Source: Rathayibacter sp. VKM Ac-2804 | GTDB taxonomy: Bacteria > Actinomycetota > Actinomycetes > Actinomycetales > Microbacteriaceae | Assembly: GCF_009866655.1 (NCBI RefSeq) | Contig: NZ_CP047420.1 | Coordinates: forward strand, 3,100,001-3,164,000 | DNA: 64,000 nt | Reading direction: 5' to 3' | Part shown: piece by piece, positions 1 through 6,520 of the stretch | Position numbering within the stretch: the stretch's first letter is position 1 | Layout of the letters: each line of letters begins with the position of its first letter | Program-made: the position numbers and the translations under genes | Notes under the pieces: model-generated | What the model was told of the DNA's origin: nothing | The model's input: only the letters and a program-made list of their open reading frames with translations | Database searches by the model: none

Positions 1-41
1 AGGCCGGGCTGGAGAAGGGCGGCTACGTCCGTGGTCGCTGA
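1..41 (+). CDS. C-terminal tail of an upstream gene (partial)
   Basis: Read in the frame that begins at base 3, the first bases encode a short tail (AGLEKGGYVRGR) ending at a TGA at 39-41. This overlaps the GTG start of the dehydrogenase at 31 by 11 bases, the kind of overlap expected of two co-transcribed genes. The residues resemble the end of a winged-helix regulator, but thirteen residues are too few to assign a family. It could also be chance. Confidence 0.3.
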   Translation, partial: AGLEKGGYVRGR

Positions 42-885
42 TCAGACGGGGCGCGTCGTCGTCCTCACCGGAGCCAGCTCCGGGATCGGCCGGGTCGCGG
101 CCGGTGCGCTGGCCGCGGCCGGCGCCCGAGTCGCCGTCGTCGGCAGGAACCCCGAGCGGACCCGCGCGGTCGCCGAGGAGATCGGCGGCGATCCGTTCGT
201 CGCCGACTTCGACCGCCTCGACGACGTGCGCGACCTCGCCGCGGCCCTGCTCGCCCGCTACGACGGCATCGACGTGCTCGCGAACAACGCCGGCGGTCTC
301 GTCTCGCACCGCGGCGAGACGGTCGACGGGCACGAGCGGACGATCCAGAGCAATCACCTGGCCCCGTTCCTGCTGACGCGGCTCCTGCTCCCCCGCCTGA
401 TCGAGACGGGCCGCGAGCGTCCCGGCGCACGGGTGATCGGCACCGCGAGCGCCGCCCACCGGATCGGCCGGCTCTCGCTCGACGACCTCGACCGCCGGCG
501 CGGGCCGTGGCTGGGCGGCTGGCGCGCCTACGGCACCTCGAAGCTCGCCACGATCCTGTTCGTCCGAGAGCTGGCCGAGCGCCTGCTGCCGACCGCCGTC
601 GACGCCTACTCGTTCCACCCGGGCGTCGTCGCGACGGGCTTCGGCGCCGACTCGCGCCTGATGTCGCTGCTGTCGCTGAGCGGGTCGCCGGGCATCTCGG
701 CCGAGGCGGGCGCCGTCCCGCTGATCACACTCGCGTCCGAGTCCGACGTCGGCGCGGCGAGCGGCAGCTACTTCGACGGGCTCCGGCCGGACGGCGCCGT
801 CGCCGCGCAGGCGCGCGAGCGCCAGCTCGGCCGGGACCTCTGGACGCTCTCCAGCCGCCTGGTCGGCGTGCCCACCGCGCTCTGA
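31..885 (+). CDS. Short-chain dehydrogenase/reductase (SDR)
   Basis: A 284-residue NAD(P)-dependent oxidoreductase of the classical SDR fold, of the retinol-dehydrogenase/WW-oxidoreductase-like subgroup. The N-terminal cofactor motif TGASSGIG is at about residues 14-21, NNAGG at about 86-90, and the catalytic Tyr-Lys pair is in YGTSK at about 169-173, with the upstream Ser in TASAA. The GTG start is preceded by a GGAGAAGG-type ribosome site about 13 bases upstream, inside what looks like the end of another gene. Substrate cannot be deduced. No membrane segment or signal peptide is seen. Confidence 0.88.
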   Translation: MVADQTGRVVVLTGASSGIGRVAAGALAAAGARVAVVGRNPERTRAVAEEIGGDPFVADFDRLDDVRDLAAALLARYDGIDVLANNAGGLVSHRGETVDGHERTIQSNHLAPFLLTRLLLPRLIETGRERPGARVIGTASAAHRIGRLSLDDLDRRRGPWLGGWRAYGTSKLATILFVRELAERLLPTAVDAYSFHPGVVATGFGADSRLMSLLSLSGSPGISAEAGAVPLITLASESDVGAASGSYFDGLRPDGAVAAQARERQLGRDLWTLSSRLVGVPTAL

Positions 886-909
886 CGCCGCGGAGGGCGC
901 GCCGCGCCG

Positions 910-1851
910 CTAGTTGGCCTCGGAGCGGCCCGTCCGCCAGTAGCCCATGAACGCGACGCGCGTCCGATCGACACCGAGCTCGGTCACGAGGCAGCGGCGG
1001 ATCAGCTTGATCGCTCCCGCCTCGCCGGCGATCCAGGCGTAGAGCCCGGGGTCGGTCCGCTCGGCGGGCACCTCCCAGAGGATCCCGCTGTCCACGTCCA
1101 CGTCCGACACCTCCACACCGCGGTGGTGCGCGGTGAGGAACCGGGTGGCCCAGCCGCGCACGGACTCGCCGAGCTGCGCGCCCGGCGTCGTCCAGGAGCG
1201 CACCAGCCAGTGCACGCGGACCCCCTCGGGGTGCCGCAGCGGCAGGCGGTCCTCCGCGCTCGGCACCTCGAGGAAGGCGGCGCCGGTCGCGGACGCCGGA
1301 AGGCTCTCGAGGATCGCGCTGATCGCCGGGACCGCCGTCTCGTCGCCCGCCATCAGGAGGGTCGTCGCGGCGCCCGGGTGCCACTCGACGCCGCCGCCGG
1401 CGAGCTCCGAGCGGGTGTCGGGCGCGATGATGACGACCTGCGCGCCGACGCGGGCCGACTCCACCCAGGCGGAGGCGGGACCGGTGTCGCCGTGCGCGAC
1501 GAAGTCGACGTCGACCTCGGCCTGCTCAGGGCGGGCCGCGCGGATCGTGTAGGTGCGCAGCGGGTTCCGCAGCTCGTCCGGCAGCTCGCGCCAGCGGGTG
1601 TACCAGTCGGGAGCGAGGCCGTCCGGTCCGCTCTCGTCCGCCACCGAGCCCATGAAGTCGTGCGCGCTCGAGGTCGGCGTCGGCACGACCAGCTTGATCC
1701 GCTGGTCCGGGCCGGTGCAGCCGACCGAACCGAGGTCGTCACCGGTCAGCGTGATCCGGATGAAGTGCGGCGCGATCCGGACCGCGCGGGCGACGGTCGC
1801 GAGGTACGGCCGGTAGGCCGGGCGGGCGGGGGCTTCGGTCAGCGGAGGCAC
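910..1851 (-). CDS. Siderophore-interacting protein (FAD/NAD(P)H ferric reductase)
   Basis: About 313 residues. The protein releases iron from imported ferric siderophores by flavin-dependent reduction in the cytoplasm. An N-terminal FAD-binding beta-barrel (ITLTGDD, then LRTYTIRA at about residues 100-107) is followed by an NAD(P)H-binding domain containing MAGDETAVP, and the family's conserved GYWRTGRSE is near the C terminus. The open frame runs further upstream, but that extension is low-complexity Arg/Pro/Ser sequence antisense to the next gene. I therefore place the start at the GTG at 1849-1851, just downstream of a DtxR/IdeR-type box. Likely iron-repressed. Confidence 0.85.
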   Translation of the reverse strand: MPPLTEAPARPAYRPYLATVARAVRIAPHFIRITLTGDDLGSVGCTGPDQRIKLVVPTPTSSAHDFMGSVADESGPDGLAPDWYTRWRELPDELRNPLRTYTIRAARPEQAEVDVDFVAHGDTGPASAWVESARVGAQVVIIAPDTRSELAGGGVEWHPGAATTLLMAGDETAVPAISAILESLPASATGAAFLEVPSAEDRLPLRHPEGVRVHWLVRSWTTPGAQLGESVRGWATRFLTAHHRGVEVSDVDVDSGILWEVPAERTDPGLYAWIAGEAGAIKLIRRCLVTELGVDRTRVAFMGYWRTGRSEAN

Positions 1852-1868
1852 CTGTCCAGTCTCGCAGA

Positions 1869-1887
1869 GAAGGTAAGCCTTACCTAA
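1869..1887 (-). promoter_or_regulatory. DtxR/IdeR iron box upstream of the siderophore-interacting protein
   Basis: The nearly perfect palindrome AGGTAAGCCTTACCT lies at 1871-1885, with AA following. It matches the 19-base DtxR/IdeR consensus (TWAGGTWAGSCTWACCTWA) at 17 positions when degeneracy is allowed. It sits 18-36 bases upstream of the GTG start, where it would cover the promoter. Confidence 0.85.
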
Positions 1888-1900
1888 TCCTGAGTGGCTC

Positions 1901-2347
1901 TCAGCGAGCGGCGTGCTCCGCGGAGACGCGCAGGCGAGCCTCGACGTCGGCGGCGAGCTCCGCCACGACGGCGCCCTCTCCGCCGACCCAGGCGCAGAAG
2001 TCGTGCCGGTCGTCGGCCCACGGGTAGTCGCCGTCGACGACGGACATCTCGCCCATCCAGGCGCGCACCGCGCGGTCGAGCGCGACGCCGCGCGCGCAGG
2101 CGAGACCGGTGCCAGGAGCGCCGGAGCGCTGCGAGCGGCCGAGCCAGGTGACGCAGACGCGGCCGGGGGCCGACAGCGGCGGCAGGCCGCGGGCGTCATC
2201 CACCTCGACGAAGACCTGGCCCCGTGCGTTGGCGGGCAGGGCGTCGAGCATGCTCTGGATCCACGGCACGACGGTCTCGTCGCCCGCGATCAGGAACTGC
2301 TTGACGTCGACCGGCTCCGAGCCGTCTCGTCCCTCGAACATGCACAT
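1901..2347 (-). CDS. Stand-alone siderophore-interacting protein C-terminal domain
   Basis: A 148-residue protein that aligns only with the NAD(P)H-binding half of the neighbouring siderophore-interacting protein. IAGDETVVPWIQSMLDALPA here corresponds to MAGDETAVPAISAILESLPA there, followed by VFVEVDDA against AFLEVPSA. The FAD-binding barrel is absent, so on its own it should not bind flavin in the usual way. It may assist a flavin partner or have another oxidoreductase role. Two in-frame Met codons lie at the start (2345-2347 and 2339-2341). A TATACT -10 box eight bases upstream of the first favours 2347 and a leaderless or near-leaderless mRNA. Confidence 0.72.
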   Translation of the reverse strand: MCMFEGRDGSEPVDVKQFLIAGDETVVPWIQSMLDALPANARGQVFVEVDDARGLPPLSAPGRVCVTWLGRSQRSGAPGTGLACARGVALDRAVRAWMGEMSVVDGDYPWADDRHDFCAWVGGEGAVVAELAADVEARLRVSAEHAAR

Positions 2348-2355
2348 CGGAAGTA

Positions 2356-2377
2356 AGTATAGGCATGCCTAACCTGA
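2356..2377 (-). promoter_or_regulatory. Iron box overlapping the -10 of the SIP-domain gene
   Basis: On the minus strand a -10 hexamer TATACT (2356-2361) lies eight bases before the ATG. It overlaps a 19-base DtxR/IdeR-like site (2359-2377) that matches the strict consensus at 14 positions, with AGGTTAGGC in the left half intact. Binding there would block the polymerase, so the gene should be repressed when iron is plentiful. Confidence 0.7.
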
Positions 2378-2439
2378 GCGGCCAAGGGCCTGGAGCTGCC
2401 CGTTCGCCGGGTGTCAGCGGGCGCCCGGCTGCCCCGACG

Positions 2440-3864
2440 TCACCACTGCGGCGGGTGCCGCCGCTGCCAGCGCGCCCGCCGCTCGAGCTGCGCGCCGATC
2501 GAGAGCAGCACGGCCTCGCCGCCGGGGCGCCCGATCAGCTGGATCCCCATCGGCAGCCCGTCCGCCGTGACGCTCAACGGCAGCGCGATAGCGGGCAGCC
2601 CGCTCACGTTCACGAACGAGGTGTACGGCGTGTAGCGCACCTGCTGCTCGAAGTCGTGCTCCGGATCCTCGGCGTCGTACCAGCCGACCGGTCGCGGGGT
2701 CATCGTCATCGACGGGGTGAGGATCGCGTCGAACGGCGCGAAGGCGGCGATCACCGCGCGCTCGTAGGCGGAGAGCACCCCCGCGGCCTCGACGATCTCG
2801 CGCGCCGAGCGCTTCCGCCCCTCGCGGATCAGCCACTGCGTGAGCGGCTCGAGCAGCTCGAGCTCGTCGCCCTCGATCGGGAGCGTCGACGCCCCGCTCT
2901 GCCAGAGCATCCGGAAGGCGTCGGGGTAGGCGGCGGACGGCGGCAGCAGCGCGTCATCGAGTCCGTGGCCGAGCGCCGAGAGAGCCGCGATCCCCTCGTC
3001 CAGGGCGGCGCGCGCCTCCGGGGCGAGCCCGATGTCGTACTCCTCGTCCCACGGCGAGGCGGTCAGCACGCCGATCTGGAAGCGGCCCTCCCCGCGCACC
3101 GCGGCGCCGAGGAAGGAGCCGTCGCCGTCGCCCGGCGCGGCCAGCGCCGTGCGCTGCGGGACGACGCCGTTGCGGCGCTCGAGCATCCCCTCCAGCAGCA
3201 TGCCGGCGTCGGCGACCGAGCGCGTCAGCGGTCCGGCGACGACGAGGCCGCCCACTCCCCCCACGCCGGACAGCGCCGGCACCCGCCCGCGCGAGGGCTT
3301 CAGGCCGACCAGGCCGCAGGCCGCGGCGGGGATGCGGATCGAGCCGCCGCCGTCGGAGCCGGGCGCGAACGGGAGCAGACCGGCGGCGACCGCGGCCGCC
3401 GCGCCCCCGCTGGAGCCGCCCGCTCCGAGCGAGGTGTCCCACGGAGTGACCGTCGGCGGCCCGACCCGGTTCTCGGTGTAGGAGGGCATCCCGAACTCGG
3501 GGGCGGCCGTCTTGCCCAGGCTGATCGCGCCCGCGGCGTCGAGCACCTGGACGATCTCGTCCGACGCATCGGGCACGAACGACTCCCGCAGCCTCGACCC
3601 GAAGGTGGTGCGCACGCCGGCCCGGCGCCAGAGGTCCTTGTCGCCGCTCGGCAGTCCCCAGAGCAGCGCGGTGCGCGGGACGGAGTCGAGCGCGGCCGCG
3701 CGGGCACGCGCCGTGTCCGCGGTCACGGTGGTGAAGGCGCCGAGCTCGCCGTTCCAGCGCTCGATGCGGGCGAGGTAGTGCTCGGTCAGCTCGAGCGGGG
3801 TGATCTCGCCGCGCTGCAGCCAGTCCCACTGCTCCTGAGCGCTGAGGTGGTGGAGTTCGAACAT
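2440..3864 (-). CDS. Amidase (amidase-signature family)
   Basis: A 474-residue cytoplasmic hydrolase of the amidase-signature family, which cleaves C-N amide bonds with a Ser-cisSer-Lys triad. All three elements are visible: Lys76 in GDKDLW, the Ser pair at 151-152 in GGSSGG, and the nucleophile Ser175 in DGGGSIRIPA. It is full length for the family. Substrate is not predictable. There is no GatB or GatC nearby, so it is unlikely to be the Glu-tRNA(Gln) amidotransferase subunit GatA. The ATG lies six bases after a TAGGGT box, which suggests a leaderless transcript. Confidence 0.9.
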   Translation of the reverse strand: MFELHHLSAQEQWDWLQRGEITPLELTEHYLARIERWNGELGAFTTVTADTARARAAALDSVPRTALLWGLPSGDKDLWRRAGVRTTFGSRLRESFVPDASDEIVQVLDAAGAISLGKTAAPEFGMPSYTENRVGPPTVTPWDTSLGAGGSSGGAAAAVAAGLLPFAPGSDGGGSIRIPAAACGLVGLKPSRGRVPALSGVGGVGGLVVAGPLTRSVADAGMLLEGMLERRNGVVPQRTALAAPGDGDGSFLGAAVRGEGRFQIGVLTASPWDEEYDIGLAPEARAALDEGIAALSALGHGLDDALLPPSAAYPDAFRMLWQSGASTLPIEGDELELLEPLTQWLIREGRKRSAREIVEAAGVLSAYERAVIAAFAPFDAILTPSMTMTPRPVGWYDAEDPEHDFEQQVRYTPYTSFVNVSGLPAIALPLSVTADGLPMGIQLIGRPGGEAVLLSIGAQLERRARWQRRHPPQW

Positions 3865-3870
3865 GGAACG

Positions 3871-3876
3871 ACCCTA
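3871..3876 (-). promoter_or_regulatory. -10 box for leaderless amidase mRNA
   Basis: TAGGGT on the minus strand ends six bases before the amidase ATG, so transcription would begin at or next to the start codon. No ribosome binding site is present. No good -35 is recognisable. Confidence 0.5.
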
Positions 3877-3944
3877 TTCCGCCGCCTCAGCGCTGGACTG
3901 TGAGCGCTGAGGTCGGGCGGAACAGGGTCGTGGGCTCGTCCGCG

Positions 3945-4370
3945 CTACGCGGCGCGGCGGCCGATCTCGCGGACGCCGTCGTCGGTTCCGAAGCGGCTGC
4001 CCGGGGTGAGGACCGTGTCGCGGTCCACCCGCGCGCCGGTCGCGACGACGGCCGAGCCGCCGATCCGCGAGTAGCTGCCGATGTGCGCACCGGGGCCGAT
4101 GATGGCCTCCGGTCCGACGTGCACGTTCGCGCCGATGAAGGCGCTGTGCCCGATCATCGCGTCGCGGTCGACCCAGCTGCCGGCGCCGATCCACGCGCGC
4201 TCCCCGACGGTGGCGCCGGGTTCGACGTAGGCGCCCGTCTCGACGTACGCCGACGCGGAGACGCGCGATCCCGGAGCGACCATGCCGCGTCCGTTCGCGT
4301 GCCGGCGGTAGACGATCTCCTCGTCGGCGCCGCGCACTCCCCGCCCCTTGCTCATTCCTGTTCCTGCCAT
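3945..4370 (-). CDS. Hexapeptide-repeat (left-handed beta-helix) protein
   Basis: About 141 residues. From about residue 35 the protein is a run of imperfect six-residue repeats (for example AYVETG AYVEPG ATVGER AWIGAG SWVDRD AMIGHS), typical of left-handed beta-helix acyl/acetyltransferases and gamma-carbonic anhydrase-like proteins. No adjoining catalytic domain is present and the substrate is unknown. I favour the ATG at 4368-4370, which follows a GGAGGAG site; the Met five residues later is an alternative. The longer open frame upstream is an antisense artefact. Confidence 0.7.
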   Translation of the reverse strand: MAGTGMSKGRGVRGADEEIVYRRHANGRGMVAPGSRVSASAYVETGAYVEPGATVGERAWIGAGSWVDRDAMIGHSAFIGANVHVGPEAIIGPGAHIGSYSRIGGSAVVATGARVDRDTVLTPGSRFGTDDGVREIGRRAA

Positions 4371-4477
4371 CTGCCTCGAGCTCCTCCGAGCGATCCGATG
4401 GGCGAGGCACTCGGGCCCCACCCCGCTATCGGAGACAACAGCGCGCGGGGGTCGCGCATTCCCCGTGCGGGGGGCAC

Positions 4478-4804
4478 TCAGGCTCGGGGCTCGACGACGT
4501 CCGCGACGGCGGTGACCACGGAGCGGAACCGCTCCGGCGCGTCCCGGATCCGGCGCCGGGCGAGCACGCCCGCGAGCGCGGACGAGGCGCCGGACGCGAC
4601 GAGCTCGCACTCGACCCGCGAGCCGTCCTCGTCCGCCAGCACCCGCCACTGCTCGAGGCCGACGACCGGCAGCCGCCGCTCCAGGCCGTCCGCCGAGCGC
4701 TCGAACGCCGGGCCGTCGTCGGACGCGAGCACGTCGGCGAGCGCCGCGAGCACCGCGGCGGGCTCGGCGTGCAGGATCGAGGCGAGGGCGAGAAGGCTGC
4801 GCAT
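4478..4804 (-). CDS. Hypothetical protein, 108 aa
   Basis: Begins MRSLLALASILHAEP. Helical N-terminal half and a basic C-terminal half ending in VVEPRA. It has no motif I recognise. A GGGAGA sequence about ten bases upstream of the ATG could serve for translation. The codon bias is coding-like in this frame. It sits upstream of the hexapeptide protein on the same strand with a gap of about 107 bases, so the two may be co-transcribed. It resembles small Microbacteriaceae proteins of unknown role, but I cannot name a family. Confidence 0.5.
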   Translation of the reverse strand: MRSLLALASILHAEPAAVLAALADVLASDDGPAFERSADGLERRLPVVGLEQWRVLADEDGSRVECELVASGASSALAGVLARRRIRDAPERFRSVVTAVADVVEPRA

Positions 4805-4836
4805 CGCGGCAGTCTCCCATGCCGGACCGGACCCCC

Positions 4837-4897
4837 TGCTGATCGAGCAGCCCCGACTCATGCTGGTCGAGTGGCCCCGCAGGGGCGTATCGAGACC
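4837..4897 (+). repeat. Hairpin repeat family A (half copy plus full copy)
   Basis: A truncated half copy (4837-4854) is followed by a full element (4861-4897). The full hairpin has an outer stem TCGA/TCGA, an internal loop GTG/GTA, an inner stem GCCCC/GGGGC and the triloop GCA. It lies between the 108-aa hypothetical and the GH1 gene. See the finding on family A. Confidence 0.8.
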
Positions 4898-4912
4898 CTC
4901 AGGCAGACGCCG

Positions 4913-6355
4913 TCAGGAGCGCTCGTCCAGCACCCTCCGCAGCCAGTCGAAGGAGGCCTTCGGGACGCGGTCGCGGCTGCGGGAGTCGAGCGCCACGAGT
5001 CCGTGCGGCCGCGTGTAGCCGTGCTCCCACTCGAAGGCGTCCACGAGGGTCCAGAGCTGGACCGCCTCGAGCGGCAGCCCCTCGTGGACCGCCTCGGCGA
5101 GCGCGCCGAGATGCGCGCCCAGCCAGCGGATCCGCTCCGTGTCCACGATCTCGCCCTGCCGGTCCGGCAGGTCCGGGTAGCTCGCGCCCAGCTCGGTCAG
5201 CACCAGCGGCGGCAGCCGGTCACCGTAGCGCTCGACGAGGCCACGCAGCACCGACACCGGCGCCCAGGGCGCGAACGGCGAGCCGTCGCCGGTGCGGTCG
5301 AGCTCGGGCCAGGGCCGCGCGTGGAAGGGCAGCGCCGGCGGAGCGCCCGGCCCGGTCGGCAGCGACGGATCGCGACCCGCGGCGATCCGCTGCGGCGCGA
5401 GCGGCGCGACGCCGTAGAAGTCGAGAGGGGCGCCGATGCGGGCGAGGTCGACCGGATCGACGCCCGCGAGCGGCGCGAGGAACGGCGGCAGCTCCTCCGG
5501 CCCGGCCGGGTAGGCGCCGGTGAGGACGGCATCCGCCACGAGCCGGTTCTGCAGGACGTCGGCGAGCGCCGCCCACGCGCCGTCCCGCTCCGACTCGCTG
5601 GCCGGCTCGACCACGGCCTGCGCGTCGACGAGGCCGATGCGACCGGCGAGATCGGCGGAGCGGAGCGCCTCGACCGCGACGGCGTGCCCGAGCAGCTGGT
5701 GGTGCAGGGCGGGCAGCGCGCTGAACAGCCGGCCGGCACCCGGCGCCTGGTTCTTCAGCGCGTAGCCCTCGAGGAAGACGGTCGACGGCTGATCCAGCGT
5801 GATCCAGTCCGCCACCCGGTCGCCGAGCCGCGAGCCGATCTCGAAGGCGACGTCGCCGAAGCGGAAGGCCGTGTCGCGGTTCATCCAGCCGCCGCTGAGC
5901 GCGGAGGGGGTGTCCCGGTGCTGCAGCGTGAGCGCGATCCGGAGTCCGGCCCCGGCCAGCTCGTCGAGCAGGCGGTCGTAGAAGCCGAGCCCGCCGCGGT
6001 CGATCGGCCCGCGCCCGTCGGGCTGCAGCCGGGTCCAGGAGATCGAGAGCCGCAGCTCGTCGACGCCGAGGTCGACCAGCAGGGCCAGGTCCTCGCGCCA
6101 GCGCAGGACGAAGTCGGTGGCGAACTCGGGCGTCGCCTCCTCGGCGATCGTTCCGCGCCGCAGCGCGAAGTCGTCCCAGACGGAGCGGCCGCGCCCGCCC
6201 GCTTCGAGCGATCCCTCGGTCTGGAACGCGCTCTGCGCGAGCCCGATCCGCAGACCCGCCGGCAGCAGTCGCCCCAGCTCCCGTGGATCGTCGAAGCGCG
6301 CGGTCTCGGCGCGCACCTGCTGCCGATCGCGTCCGCGCGCTGCGTCCTCGCTCAT
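4913..6355 (-). CDS. GH1-family glycosidase homologue with altered acid/base residue
   Basis: A 480-residue TIM-barrel protein of glycoside hydrolase family 1 (beta-glucosidase-like). Seen in order: QSAFQTEGS near residue 42, RLSISWTRLQPDG near 112, GGWMNRDTA, and TLDQP at 187-191 in the position of the usual TxNEP. The nucleophile is Glu388 in LTELGA, and EWEHGYTRPHGLV is near the end. The general acid/base Glu is therefore replaced by Gln189 and the Asn before it by Asp, while the nucleophile is kept. Activity may be absent, altered or restricted to substrates with good leaving groups. GGAGGAAAG directly precedes the ATG. Confidence 0.88.
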   Translation of the reverse strand: MSEDAARGRDRQQVRAETARFDDPRELGRLLPAGLRIGLAQSAFQTEGSLEAGGRGRSVWDDFALRRGTIAEEATPEFATDFVLRWREDLALLVDLGVDELRLSISWTRLQPDGRGPIDRGGLGFYDRLLDELAGAGLRIALTLQHRDTPSALSGGWMNRDTAFRFGDVAFEIGSRLGDRVADWITLDQPSTVFLEGYALKNQAPGAGRLFSALPALHHQLLGHAVAVEALRSADLAGRIGLVDAQAVVEPASESERDGAWAALADVLQNRLVADAVLTGAYPAGPEELPPFLAPLAGVDPVDLARIGAPLDFYGVAPLAPQRIAAGRDPSLPTGPGAPPALPFHARPWPELDRTGDGSPFAPWAPVSVLRGLVERYGDRLPPLVLTELGASYPDLPDRQGEIVDTERIRWLGAHLGALAEAVHEGLPLEAVQLWTLVDAFEWEHGYTRPHGLVALDSRSRDRVPKASFDWLRRVLDERS

Positions 6356-6376
6356 CTTTCCTCCGAGTCGTCGATG

Positions 6377-6402
6377 GGTATATTGTCGCGGAAGCGCTCT
6401 CC
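6377..6402 (-). promoter_or_regulatory. Possible promoter/operator of the GH1 gene
   Basis: An AT-rich patch (CAATATACC on the minus strand, 6377-6385) could be the -10. It is adjoined by AGCGCT within GGAGAGCGCTTCC (6390-6402), similar to LacI-family operators that control sugar genes in actinobacteria. The symmetry beyond the central six bases is imperfect. No LacI gene is in the window. Confidence 0.3.
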
Positions 6403-6482
6403 CGCTCCGACCAGCCGCTCCCCCGCGGGGCGGACGCGGATCCGCCCTCCGGTGTACATCCGGCAACGGAGGCGCGCCGCGC

Positions 6483-6511
6483 TTGACACCACCCGCGTGC
6501 CCCCGTGCAAT
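6483..6511 (+). promoter_or_regulatory. Strong promoter with consensus -35, near-leaderless gene
   Basis: A perfect TTGACA (6483-6488) and TGCAAT (6506-6511) are separated by exactly 17 bases. Transcription would start about 6518-6521, at the GTG of the downstream gene. This is the clearest two-part promoter in the window. Confidence 0.8.
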
Positions 6512-6520
6512 GGACGCACC

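Noticed and set aside
910..2199. 429-aa version of the siderophore-interacting protein
   Set aside because: The first 116 residues are Arg/Pro/Ser-rich and overlap the next gene out of frame; family members start near the GTG at 1849-1851, just after the iron box.
2440..3864. GatA subunit of Glu-tRNA(Gln) amidotransferase
   Set aside because: gatB and gatC are not adjacent and the C-terminal region lacks the usual GatA features, so a general amidase is the safer call.
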